A DNA stretch of 64,000 nt from Tigriopus japonicus (taxonomy: Eukaryota > Arthropoda > Copepoda > Harpacticoida > Harpacticidae), in NCBI GenBank assembly GCA_010645155.1, contig CM021315.1, positions 2,503,568-2,567,567 of the forward strand, given 5' to 3'. The notes under the pieces were generated by a model. It made no database searches. It worked only from the letters and a program-made list of their open reading frames with translations, and was not told the origin of the DNA. Every line of letters starts with the position of its first letter. Position 1 is the first letter of the stretch. The translations under genes and the position numbers were made by a program. Below, one piece after another: positions 1 to 12,524 of the stretch.

Positions 1-39
1 NNNNNNNNNNNNNNNNNNNNNNNNNNNNNNNNNNNNNNN
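1..39. other. Assembly gap (run of N)
   Basis: Thirty-nine undetermined bases open the window. Any exons downstream of the minus-strand gene at 1191-2382 would lie at or beyond this gap. Confidence 0.99.
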
Positions 40-1190
40 TTAGGTCATTTGGATAAGGTTACGTTGTTAGCATTCCGAGTTGCTCCTAAAAGATCATGGA
101 ATATTTAGCAAGAAATTTAACGGACGATCGATATGGAACAACCGTAGTTCTTGCTGAAATGCTGTGTGATGGCCATGACATTTAACTCTGTACCCTGTAT
201 CTTTTTTTCGTTGCTGAAGTTCTAATGGAGACCTATGTTGGCCATGATCAGACAAATAAGTTCATATCAAATACAAAATAAACTTTAAAAGCTAACAGTT
301 GAACCTTCTCATTCCATTTGAATCTCAAGTTGACAAGCAACACTCCTAATTCGTAGCCTATGTGTTAAAACACTCCTCGAATTTCATTGAAGTGACTAGA
401 TTCTTTTGCAACTAAGCAAGGATGACTAAAGTGATCTATGACCTTTACTTTCCTTCTTATTTTAGGTAACAGAACACCTTAAGAAAACATTTTTCAAACA
501 CATGTACTCCTGTTACCTTGTTAAAAAGATTGCTCGATATAGCGACGCTTTTGATATGAAAAAAATTCAATAGAACTCCTGTGTTTTAGCTCTAGCTCTC
601 CTACGTAAGTTATTTTGATGCGCATTTACAAAAAAATAAAAATTAACTTTTTGCTCATCGTTAGAGCCTTAGTTAGCACCTTTGTACTACAAGTACAACA
701 TGTAATATTTTGAAAGTTGTTTGTTTAATTTTCAACTTCACTCTCTCTCTAAAGTCTGGGCACATAATCTTCAGTTCGAATGACGATTAATGAGTTATTC
801 ATTGAACAGCTGTTTTAGAATATTCTTTTGTAACTTAACGAAAGCTTCATTTTAAATTAAAGATGCAATATCAAATGTCAATCAAGCGTTGAATTGCTCT
901 TACAACTTTAAAACAGTCGAATATCAAGTGCTCATGAAGTCATCAAGCAAATTATAATTAAGAGGGCAAATGCTATTTCTACATTCAACATTCGACAGTT
1001 TCGCAAATGAGCTTGTTGAAGTACGCTACATTTGGAAAATGGAATTCCTGTTACTTTTTTAAGGGTGAGGAATCTCATTTATCGAAGCTCTTGTGATCTG
1101 TTTTGTGCAAAAAGGACCCAAATCAAGAGTGGAAATTCGTAATGAAACAACCATCACTTCCTCGGAAGGCATCTAAGCAAGCGATCTTAC
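40..1190. other. AT-rich noncoding stretch, probably intronic
   Basis: No open reading frame of note and no recognised motif. The stretch follows directly after the phase-1 splice donor at 1190-1189 on the minus strand, so it most simply is the start of an intron running off the left edge of the window. Confidence 0.5.
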
Positions 1191-2382
1191 CCCCTCTCAA
1201 GTAGAGCATGATACCCGACACGAGCAAAAGCGACACGATGAGAAACACGCTGAATAGAACGCATATAGGTTGTTGACCATTGGGCGTGTTGGCTCCCGAC
1301 GTTTGACGAGCCAAGTGCCCAAGACAGCCACAATCACAACACGGTCGGTGACGGGTGGCAATGATTTGCATAGAGGGTGATGTTTTAGGCAAGCCTCGGG
1401 GATAGTTCGTCGAACTCGCAGACACCAAGTGATTAGCGTTCCCGTTGTTGCCATTGTTGTTATTAACATTATTATTGTTGTTTATACTCTTATTGTTCAT
1501 GTTACTGAGAGTATTACTCGAGTTTTGATGAAGATTGGAATTTCTTCCTGAAATGCCGACGCTGGGTGGGTATTCGTTCCCACTCCCATTTCGATAAGTT
1601 CCCACAGCATTTCCGTTCGATAACGGTGGCATGAGTCGACTGGAACTGGAACCATTGACAACGGAACCATTTCCGTACGAGTTTACTCTGGACGAGGACC
1701 TCCCATTGAAATCGTGCTGGATGGAGGATGATTGAGGAATATAGCTAGTATTGGGACTCTTGTAAGTTTGGCGGCTATCCAAGGTACCATAGCCAGCACT
1801 GGCCCGTGAGTGGGACCGGGGTAAAGTACCATTTTTGAGGATAGGTTCCAACGGGACGGTACTGGACGGACGATTGCTCCCATGATAGCTACTACTATCG
1901 GCACTTCGAGGCGAGTACGGACTACTGGCCGTGACCGAGCTCCCGTGTACGGATCCCCGATAATCCAATTCATCGGAGTAATCCTGGCTGGAACGTGGAA
2001 GTAAAGCCGCTCCTGATCCCGAGAAGCTCATGGAGGCGGGCATGAGGTCATATTCATTGTCGATGGCATACGAGCGAGCTAGAGCACTGGCTCGGCCACT
2101 GCGCTCAAGGTTGTTATTGCTACTTCGGCGAGGCATGGACATCACTCCAAATCCTGCCGCCGAGGAGGTGTCAGACGCGGCTGAGGAGACATGATAGCCT
2201 CTTTCCAGTCTTGACGACGAGCTCCGTCTGTGGTGGCCCATTTCTCGAAGAGCGAATCCATTTCTCCTGGGCGTGGCCGACGCACTACTCGCAACGCCTC
2301 CCATTCTTCCCACCACTCCCACACCATCGCCATCATCGTCATCATCACAAAGGACTTTATCTGAGAATCGAATGGAGCGCAT
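1191..2382 (-). CDS. First exon of a type II single-pass membrane protein (candidate TM-agrin-like N-terminus)
   Basis: Coding starts at the ATG at 2382, which has A at -3. It runs 397 codons to a consensus donor (GGG G|GTAAG, GT at 1190-1189), leaving phase 1. If the intron is read through, a stop appears about 22 codons later, so this is an exon and not a complete gene. The protein begins with a basic stretch and an acidic Asp run, then has about 340 residues rich in Ser, Tyr, Arg and Asn, including a poly-Asn tract near residues 300-320. A Cys-rich patch (CCDCGC) follows, then one hydrophobic helix at about residues 372-394, just before the splice site. There is no signal peptide, so the tail should be cytoplasmic and the spliced-on part extracellular. 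Strand and phase match the two NtA exons upstream, as expected if it is the membrane form of the same gene. Teneurin-like or other type II proteins remain alternatives. Confidence 0.6.
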
Positions 2383-2673
2383 GCTGAGGTAGCTGGCTCG
2401 TTTCCAGTCGATTTCCGTGGCCGCAGTCGCCGCCGTTGCTTTACTGCGTCTCTACTGAGTTTTCTTTGTTGGGTGGGCGGATTAACAATGTCACATTGCT
2501 TCTTATTTGGAAGATGAAAGGCGTGAGCCAGAAAGAGAAATGAGAATGAGGAGGGGATTGGTGTCAACGTTGATGAAGCCTCCTATTCCCACACACAAGC
2601 CCATTAGCCGATGATGATGAAGAGAGAAAGAAACAGAGAGAGGAACACGAGTGTCGCAGGATTTTTAAACCTT

Positions 2674-3070
2674 TGACATGAGTTTAGAGGAGTAGCTTTG
2701 GAGGTTTCACGCGAGGTATTGGTGGCTGAGATCAACTATCATGGTTCAAGCATTTCTGTGTGTAACGATGAGCATCAGATCTTCATAACGACGGCTCGAG
2801 TTAGTAATCCAAAGTTGTTGAAAAAGTTAGTGACAGAGAAGAGCAGCTTCAGTCTGAAAAAGAAAAGGATATCGAAAGTAAGAAAGTCGATGTCGTTGAT
2901 AAGAAAAAGAAAGAACCGGAATGGAAAAGGGGGGGCGGCAATCAATCACTTATGAGTTGGAAGACAAAGTTTTGACTCAGACCAACTGGCTTCATATGGG
3001 AGTTCCAATGATATCTGGCCAACTAAGAATTCTCATGTACAGGGTCGATGGACCAATTGTGAACCCCTAA
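2674..3070 (+). pseudogene. Possible frameshifted gene remnant, unrecognised
   Basis: One frame is open from about 2674 to the 7-G run at 2929-2935. After a frame change there, a second frame stays open to a stop at 3068-3070. The first part reads like a folded domain followed by a Lys/Arg-rich linker; the second is non-repetitive and ends in VNP-stop. There is no good ATG at the start. I do not recognise the family. It may be a decayed processed copy or mobile-element protein, or chance. It lies within the proposed large intron on the opposite strand. Confidence 0.25.
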
Positions 3071-4937
3071 AGACCAAAATAAATAACGCAATTTTCAACA
3101 GATTTTTTTTTAAATTTACAAATTCCAGACCCTTAGAACCACAGTTGTATTTGTCCCTCAAAGAGAGAAGAGGGCAGAATTTTGGTTTGGAATGGACTGT
3201 TTGGTTTCACAATTTTCAATGTCCCACTTTTAAGAATTTACAACATAAAAAGAATTATGTAAGCCTCAATTAAACTTGAACCCGACACTGCTTAAGTCCT
3301 AAAAACATGAAAGCCTGCAATTACAGTCGCCGACCCGATACATTTAAAAACTGAGCACTCAACTTTGTCTCAGTCAGGGCGAGGTTATGAAACAATTTTC
3401 GTTAACCTGTTAGGTGCGTGGCAAATGGTGAATCAAATAGCTCTGATCTTGTGAAGGAAAGAAACTGGGTCCTTTGTTTCATATTAGAGGCCTTTTTGAA
3501 GAAGTGGCGTGGGAGCATTTCTTTCGAGTGATTGAAAATTTGGAAGGTGAGAATAGGTTATACAACGTAGTATTTTCCCGCGAGGCGCATTTGTTCCAAA
3601 GCCTTTTTTCAATTGGTCCTCTCTGAAAAATTCCTTCGTTTTCAGACTCGTTCTCACGTCTTGCCCAACTGACAGACTAATGTATTCCCTGCCCGTCAAC
3701 GAAAAACGTTGAAATTAATGAGACTAACTCGACAAGAATCTTTCCTTAGTCTGACATGTACTGGATGTTATGTTGGATTACACAAAGGAACTACGTATGT
3801 TGTTGGCCCATTTTCCCAGTTAGTTTACCTTACAAAGTTGGGCAAAGAGTGCCCTCACGAGGGAAAGTCTGCAAAAGTGGTGATCCTGTTTGGGAGTTCT
3901 ATTACAAAGTAAACTCGAGTACTTGAAAAAACGTTTGATGTTCAGTACATTTTTAAGATTTTGGTTCAGTATTTTGAATTGGGTTTATGAACCACATGTG
4001 CATAGAAAAATTGTCTGAAATAACCATGTTTTCAATTGTGCTTTCATCTCTCACGTCGCAATTATCCTCTTCTTGATTGAATTTTAATAATGGCTCTAAG
4101 TGCAAAATAGAGAATACAGGAGTATGGAAGTATGAAACCACAGGATTTGCAAAAAAATAGTATTTTAAACTCAAAATCAAGTAGCCGGAAAAACAAAGAC
4201 AACTTTACAGGCAAATACATATTTACGAAGTTTCGCATAAGTGCATGCGTAGATGTGTTAGCGTTAAAGTCTCGAATAAGTAATCAAGTGAGCGATATGG
4301 CGCTGGCATTCTGAAAATGTTTTTAGCCATGGTGGACCCACTCAGCAAAGGGGCTTAATTTTGTCATCAAAACGTTGGAATAACCAAGATCGTTTGGCCT
4401 CAATCTCGAGGTTCCACTTCAAACCCGCACACTGAAGTAGAACGAAAAGCAACGCAGGAGCTCCCAATGGCAGCTCCAGAAAACAATTAGCCCCAACCCG
4501 TCTGGAAGAATGTGGAACAATGGTCTTGCTGCCTGCGAATTTCGCTTTCGAGGGGGACCTTGAAGTAAGCCCCCGGCAGATTGGAACCGAGAACACGAAA
4601 AAGAAAAGAGGAAAAACGAGTGAACTTTTTTTTTCGCTCGGAAATTGAAGTAAGCACCACCAAAGGTAAAACAGTAATCAAATTTGAACAAACATTACTG
4701 GGACAATTTTGGAGCGATTAATTGAAGAATCGATCCATGGAAGACTCGAGAGGTATCGACTCTTCAGAAGGAACTCATTTCAAAGCAAGTCCTCGTTAAA
4801 TCACGCATTTTTGGTTGCTTTGGATTGAACCCAAACACTAAACGGAAGTTCTTTCAAGAACTACGTATACAGTCAGTAACAATTAAGATCTATGACTTCC
4901 AACAATTGTGTGCTGTAGAGATGTTATGATTATTACT

Positions 4938-5760
4938 TTATTTCGATTCTTCTGTTGACGTTATAAGTGGTTCAATTTGTTTGGATATAAATGCAATTGG
5001 CGTGCGATGGGTGGTGAAAGTACCCTCCAATTTCTTGCAATCGAGAATGGCATGTCTATGAAGGCCATCCAAGTTTAAAACGAGTGAAAGTGGAACAAGG
5101 AAGGAACAGTTCCGTGGCTCGTAAAATTTGAAAGCACCCGCAAGATATCCTTGTAAGGTCATGGGAAGGGTATTAACCAGGGCTCCCCCTCCAAAAAGAA
5201 AGGCAAAGGGCACAAGATATGTATTCCAAGTGAGTATCATCATCTGTATTGGAAAGAATGGCTTTTAGAGTGACAAATGGCGCGTTTCCTTCTGAAATAT
5301 GAACGTGTCACATGACACATTGATCCCCCGGTAATGGCGCAAATTGTGCCAACCCAAAAGCGTGCTCCACAGATCGGATCTTGTAGCATCGTAAACGAAA
5401 AGTCGGAACCTCAGGTGGGGCTTCGTCGTCTATATATGTATGGATGTACTCGTAAGAGTTTCCATTTTTGGCCTTTGTTACCAAATCCGGCACATGGGAG
5501 GTCAGAGTTTCATAGGGAGTGCGCCAGTCCAAGCTGAGGGAGAACGGATCCAAACGAATAAACTTTTCAATTCTTTTTTTGTATTTTGCGTGGTGGGTTC
5601 TGAATCTCCATTGGCCATTCTGAAGGCCACCGTATCATTACGACAAGGATCATAAATTTGAGATTTTGTGCAGATTGCGATCTTCAGTGGCTCGTTTTCT
5701 TCGAAGAATGCAAATCAGATTCTTGGAAAAAACAAAGAAAAAAGGCTGAGAAAACAAAAG
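4938..5760 (-). pseudogene. Coding-like patches, unidentified
   Basis: Three neighbouring minus-strand stretches look more protein-like than chance. One lies at 5308-5553 (an acidic segment rich in Tyr, Asp, Glu and Pro). One lies just after a plausible acceptor near 5283 (start GNAPFVTLKAILSN). One lies at 4938-5243 and ends in a clean stop. They are in different frames and I could not join them with good splice sites in one consistent model. It may be a decayed gene, a misread small gene or coincidence. No family recognised. Confidence 0.2.
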
Positions 5761-6121
5761 AAACGCAAGAATACGACTCCAAGAAGAAGGCGACTCCCGT
5801 ACATCTATAGGTACCGAAGTTGATGGCCATCCAAGCAACCTTTTAGTTGTTCTTGGTTTGGCTTGCAAGGCTGTGAGTGGGATCAAGTCAGAAGCAGCCA
5901 GCGCAAGAAGAGGAAACTTTCGTGACAAATCGACATTGCAAGACAACTATGGCGTCAATTGCCATGAAATATGAACCAGAAAATGGAACAATGGCCGCGA
6001 TCTGTTCTCAATCTTCTTCTCGAGGTCCCTTCAAACCATAGAGAAAAAAGTCGAGGTAAGGTGAGGTGAGTCGAAGAAGGACGGAACGAAAGGCCGAAGG
6101 CAAGGCCACTGTGTCTGTGAT

Positions 6122-6142
6122 TGTGTGTGTGTGTGTGTGTGT
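6122..6142 (+). repeat. (TG)n microsatellite
   Basis: About ten uninterrupted TG units within the gene-poor stretch. Confidence 0.95.
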
Positions 6143-8918
6143 ATTTGTGTCCCTTCAAGAGAGAAGGAGGGAGAGAGAAGGAGAACATGGAGCCGACAAA
6201 TAGTGGAAAAGGGATCAGCAACAACTGGAACTCGAACAGAACAACTCCTTCGTTGTGCAACCACTATCACTTCCACGCCTCGGAGAAGAGCAAAGTTTTC
6301 CCTCATGGATTGCTGTTTCTTTCGAAGGAGAAGAAGAAGAAGAAGCAAAAGAATCTACCACTGAGGTTGTGCCGCTGCCTTGCCAACTGTAGTCAAAAGT
6401 AGGGGTGGCACCTTCAACATTGAGTGCCTACAAATTCTGATCAGAGCGGAACAGTTTCAAAGAAGATCCATCTTCAAGCGAGAGGATTCATTCCTTACAA
6501 CTGACATTAAGTCAAGAACAAGCGTGCCAGACATGAGCCTGTAACTAAGCTTTTGGAAAGATCTCTTTCCTTATCAACACTCAGGGCAAAGAATCGGCTC
6601 TCATGGAAGGCAAAAAGACAGACCCCCGACCTCTCAGAAGGCTCTTCTATCGAAAATGAATATTGGGCTTGGTCTGGCAACGAAAAAAATACTCTCGGGA
6701 TACTAGATAAAAGTGAAAATTTGAAAACGAACGACTGCATGTTTCCCTTCTTAGAATCATTGGATCATACGCCAAATGCGGGAATATCAAAGGTAGAAGG
6801 AAACCTGCCACTAAAATCAACAAAAAGACTAAAGCAACATCTTTCAAAGAGGGTGCATAATCGTGCCAGAAGTCCCAGCTACTGCCATCTTGGGCGAGCG
6901 TCTCTTCTGCAAAACCTTATCGGACTAAATGTTGAAGAAGACGAGTGACGATCCACGAAAAAGAATTAATTGAGAGAAGAAAACAGAGGTTCTGGCACAA
7001 TATGCATTTAGCAATAACATTTTCCGGACACCAAATGAGTGCGCATCAAATGGTATTAAATTTGAACTTTTATGCATAATAAAGCACGCAAAAGTGAAAC
7101 ACGGGGTAGGGATTGATGAATAATTAGCCAGCCATATCGTAGTATAGGTGCTGCAAAATTTCATCTACCTCAGCCTACTAGTAGATTTTCATATCTTGCA
7201 AAAAAATGAATATTTTTTGATCAATCAATTTCCAGTTCCGGTTTTGACACGTTTAAAGTTCCCATGAACCGAAAAACTGCCAAATTGTACTCCCTGATAT
7301 AAATGATTGATCTGAACTCGCGAAAAGTATTGGCTAAAATTTGTTCTCCGTCGCTAAGAACCACGCCCTAAAGCACAGTTCTTCGAAATATCCTCTAGTT
7401 TTAGAACTTTTAGACTATGGAGTCTAAAAACTCTCAGAATTTCCCACAAGTTCTAGGTCATTGACATTTACATCTACAGATTAAATGGTTCTGTTTGCCA
7501 ATCTTGCACACTCGCGCTTGATATCTGTTCAATTTGTAATCATTTCGATCTATTTTTCAGGTTAGGAACAATAACAAAAGACGCCACGGGAAATGAGCAG
7601 GCACATGCGTGAAATTTGGAAACCATTCAATCCCTCTCAGTAAGATTAAACGGAGTGATAAGGCTCACTAGCCTTTAAGATTCCATTGATGTCATTGGTG
7701 GACAATTCAAAACAATCTTCAAATTCGCCAATGAGATTTCGTGGTCTACTATGTATGTTTTGGCACTAGTGTCGCGCATGCCTTTACCATGGAAATACGA
7801 CAACAAACGCTCTCAAGTCCATCTATGAAACATTTTACGAGAAAAAAGTTCTTCCCGTCCCCGAGGATGAGTAGCTCAAAAGCAAGGTCATTGGAACATG
7901 GGCTGGCGGATCTGGTTGATCCTTTGAGGAACTTCTCGACGCCCCATTAACCACGACGAGGTTAAAACCGACCCTCGGCGTATTCCCTCTTCCTCCCGTC
8001 TTTGTCCCACAATCCCGAATACACAGACGAGGTATGACTGACATCTTTGGGTGCAGTTTGAAACACAATCAGTGCTTCCATTTTTCTCTCATGTATTGCA
8101 AAAATGGCACTCTTAGACAAGAAACGTCACTCTCCTCAATGCCTACAAACGAGTTTGTGAGTTGCCCTAGCTCTTTTGTAGATCAAGACTGCTGGAAAGA
8201 CTTTTGGGGGGGTGGAAGAACAATTTCGCTCAACCCCCCCAAAACAGTGCTTCCACAAGCTGCTCCAAAGCACTTGTCTAGTTAACGCAGAAACTAGTTT
8301 ATTGATGGATGCATGGCCTTAACAAGCACAAGCCCAAAGGAGGCAACCACTACGATATTTGATCAGTTCATAGAAACACTCCACGGAAACGGAAACTAAT
8401 CGGTTTAGTGCAGAGTCATATCCAAAGATGTCGGGATTACCTCGACTCCGTATAGAGCCACGGGAGATTCCATGGGAGCGTTCCCTGGAACGTGTTGAAG
8501 TAATTGGTGCCAATTACACGGCGAGCAGTGTGAAGAAAATTACCCGAACGGAAAGAAAGCCTTGACGGGATAGTAGGTCCGTAGAAACACGGACTTCAAG
8601 CTCATGGAAGAACGAGGGACCAGTAAAGAAGAACGCAAACCAAGAAGGCAGGCAAATTGGACATGGAACGAACATTTGCTCGCAAAGTTCCAATGCTCAC
8701 TCGCTCGAATTGGAACTCGCGTTACAATGGCATTTATGGGGAGAGAGGACTGATAAAGGACACCACACTCCTATTACCTCTTTCAAAGTTTTCTTCCATA
8801 CTTGAGAGCTATTTTCTTTTGTCACTTGACCGCAAAATCCAAAGTAACCTCACTTAACCGAAAGAAGAAGGCACCGACCGAGTCCACGGGCCAGCTAGCC
8901 AAAGCCAGATGGAAGGGA

Positions 8919-8980
8919 CAGAGAGAAAGAAAGAGCGAGAGAAGAGGGAAAGAAAAAGAGAAAGAGAGAGAGAGAGAGAA
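8919..8980 (+). repeat. GA/GAAA purine-rich tract
   Basis: Sixty bases almost purely A and G, ending in a run of GA dinucleotides. The overlapping Lys/Arg/Glu-rich ORFs are products of this repeat, not genes. Confidence 0.9.
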
Positions 8981-11900
8981 TCTCCTCTCTTTCTTGGAAG
9001 CGTTCCCGTTTTTGGTGGACAATCAATTGGTCAAGATCCTCTTCTTTGCTGTCGTGATAGAGCAAGTCAACGGGCTCACCTATCCAGATCAGAAAGTCGA
9101 ACCTGCCAAACAAGCGATATTAGGAGGGCCGAGCAAAGTGATTAATAGCGAAATCTCTGCTCGATTGCCATTCTCGGAAGTTCTACAATAAATCCTACGC
9201 TAATGCCGCCTTGTACACTTGTAATGGGCTCTTAAATTTTATTTGGAATGTATCCCAAGGGACTAACAGAAAATTAAGTCGCTGTTTCTTGGTTACGATC
9301 CCAATTTAACCGCTCATACACATTTGCGCTTGAAGAAAACAAGAGGGGCAAGGGTTTGAGAAATCTTGAAATCGATTGGGTCTCTCCTTGGTAGCATTTT
9401 GGTGCAAATTGGTGATCTAAGCCTATTTACTTCTTCTAAATCTTTGAGCCAAATCAGAAAGCAAGTAGAGCTAAAGCCAGAAGTCTTGATTCATTAAACT
9501 TCATAGTTTTTGGAGGATACCTTCACTTCAAATCCACAGCAATTCAATCACCAATATTCCTTTCATTTCTTACTTAAAAGAAGCAAAGAGCTCTGATAAG
9601 CAAATACGTTTCATCTTTTGGAGCCCAGGGTAGATTCCAGCCAGCTGGCAATAGATGCTTCCAAAGACCCACTTGAAGAAGCCTTACTTGCTCAGGGGAA
9701 CAGCTTGGACCCCCTCCTCCCCTCCTTCATTTTTCTTCAAAAAAGCGTGCGGTTTTCAACAAATCCATGTTAGATGGATCTAAGCATGAGCACCGAGTCC
9801 TCATGGGACTTCAAAGACCGGACCAGGGATCCTGGGTGTGTTCCTCAGATTCTCAGATTCTGATTGTAACGGAGGGAGATACAGAAAAATGCAACCTTGC
9901 GTAACACAAATCTACAGGCAAGGAATGAAATTGAAGTCCAGATCCCGGTTCTCAGGTTAAATCTCTTTCTTTCTTGAAGTAGAGTGTTTTGCAAAAGAGT
10001 GTTTTTTGGGCCCATTCTCCCATTCAATTCTAATCTACGAAGTCAGAGCTTCTTGTCCCACTTGCATCTGACCACCTTCACTAGAGGGTGAAATTTCCTG
10101 ATACTTGCTTTAAAGACCCTAGCAACGTACTAAAGTTGGAATAGAACATGGAAAATAACTGTCTTTTCTCGGAGTTCCGGTGAAACACATGGAAACGAAG
10201 CGATAGAAATTGTTGGAAAGAAAAGGGTAAAAAACTTTAAGAGTCCTTATTCCCAAATTGGAGAAAAAACTTGGCTCCTGAAGACAGAGTGCTCGCTCAC
10301 AGAGCAGAAGTTATTCAGCCACGACAATTCAGCCCAACTCTCAATCAAGTTGGTTCCCCTTGGAATCCTGACGAGGACCACCCTGTGGTCCAATTAACAA
10401 ATGAGCATGGTACAGCGAGAAAGGAGCAAAAGGGGAAAGAAGAGTTGGTTTCTGCACCCATCCAACCACCCACTGCCATCCTGACTCTAGGTCTACCTCG
10501 TCATCGTCCCACTGACTACTACACAACTCCTGCTGTAGGATCATCTAACCTTCTAACTCTGCAACTACTGCCTCTTCTTCTACTCGTTCCATGAGCGCAT
10601 TTCTCTCCTTCTGTACTGGATGTCTCGTTTTCTCATCGGTCTTGGAACTGCACTCGAGTACAGGAACACTATATTAATGCGTCTCGTAGACAAATGGACC
10701 TTTGTAAGCAGTAGGGTACGTAGTACGTGGTACATACGTACGTACGTACTACTGTGAGAACGAACCAACGAAAGAACGAAGAGCTCATGCTGCTCAAGTA
10801 GCCGGCAAGCTATTGTCGGGCTCGAGTTCTTGGCTCTTCATCCGGCTTTTGCAATTCTTGATCTCAGGTTAGTGGGAAAGACAAATGAAAGAAAGTTCAG
10901 CCTTGGCATATGCAGGAAGTTGTATGTCATTGATATCCAGTCGAGTTAAAAGATGGAAGACCGATCACGACCGTCATCCCACATAAAAAAATCATGAGAG
11001 GAGGTCAATTTACGTTCATGGCCAAACCAACCAAGGCAGATCAGATTCAAGTGGAGATGAAAGAAAATACGAAATTACAGTTCCTGTTGGTTCGTGGCTA
11101 AGCACAACATCCATTCATATTGATCGTTTGTTTTTGGGTCAAAATCCACAACTGAGCCTTCATGAATTGTCAGGATGAAATAGCAAAGTACACAAATAAT
11201 AAGTCATCTGTAATACTTTTTATAATGAATGCAACACTTCAATAAGCATATGCTAACATCAGTAAATTAGTTAAGTAAGATCGAAATGTTTTCCCCTCCT
11301 GATAGTGACTTGAAACATTGAGGTCAATGACTAAACTACCGCCCTTAGGCTAATTGGATTGGCTGCTATAGATGTTCAAAATTGAAATCATGAAACAATG
11401 CTTGTTTCCAAAGGAAAGGCAACTCTAATTTTAGCAATTTCTGCTTACTTTTCCGCATGCGCTTTTTCCAAATCTATTTTAAGACTGCACCATTTACATA
11501 CACGTGCAAGTGCAGCTTGCGTCTAAAACTCGACCTTCTGTAACTTAACCAACGGGCTGGAATAGATTTCAGAATCCCCAAACAAAGCTCGAATTGACAA
11601 ATAGGCTTTTTGGCGGTTAGAATCCCCTTTGGGAACTAGCATTCTCGTTTAAATTTCTTCATTCTCTATTTTCAGAAATCTTCGCGTTTGAAAGTATTGT
11701 GTCTGGTGCAGTTTTAAGCTTACATACACACCCAAGAAATCAATAGCAACATGACCACGAGCCATCTACATTGGCAGTACGCATTGCCTGAACCATGCAT
11801 TTGGAGTACGTATGTACAATGGCACGGACTAATTAGGTTCATTTGCTCTCCTTTAACTTTTGGGACATCGTTCGGTGAAAAAGAAGTCAACTTGTTAAAC

Positions 11901-12500
11901 TTTTGTTTCTCATCCTTGTCGCTTCAAAAATTATCGGAATAAATACAGCCCTCATTTTAAATCGATGCTTTGTTGCTCAAGAGAGGGGTGGGCCTGGGAT
12001 AATGTCATTCTGGCTGTTCTGGCTAGCATGGACCACAAAATGTCCTCGTTTTCCACTCACTGCATCCTCGGTCGTTCCTCCCCTGTCAGCACAATTTCTC
12101 ATCATCACCATTCCCCTCGGACTGAATAGGAAGATGTGGGTAGTACTTGGCATAACCAAAGAACTGGTACATTCTGAATATAACATCCGTACATTCGTAC
12201 TCACACTTGCATGGATCAGTGAACATACTACTTGCGTACCTCGATACGGAAGCACCTACCAAGTGGTGCTGGTACTACTCGTTGGAAGTTCCCAAATTTA
12301 CACTCGAGGCTGCGACCTCATGTTTGCCCTCCACTTCCCTGTTAAGCACAAGTTACAGATGAGATGGATACAAGCAATAAATGAGGCTCATTAACAATCT
12401 GACAGCTCAACTATATGGATTCATTCAAAAGGAAAAGTCACAAACCGAGCTCGTCCCCAGAGCAATCTCACAAACTGCATGAAGGTAATACCATTTATCC

Positions 12501-12524
12501 AGTCAGTCAGTCAGTCAGTCAGTT
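12501..12524 (+). repeat. (CAGT)n short tandem repeat
   Basis: Five to six CAGT units in tandem, degenerating at the right edge. A shorter CAGT-type cluster lies near 13860-13885. Confidence 0.9.

Noticed and set aside
10729..10752. ACGT-rich palindromic repeat (TACGTACGTACG)
   Set aside because: A simple self-complementary tandem tract with no associated gene or other structure.
11903..12394. Plus-strand ORF of 163 codons
   Set aside because: It begins at a TTG, has no domain, no splice context and random-looking composition; a chance ORF in the gene-poor stretch.
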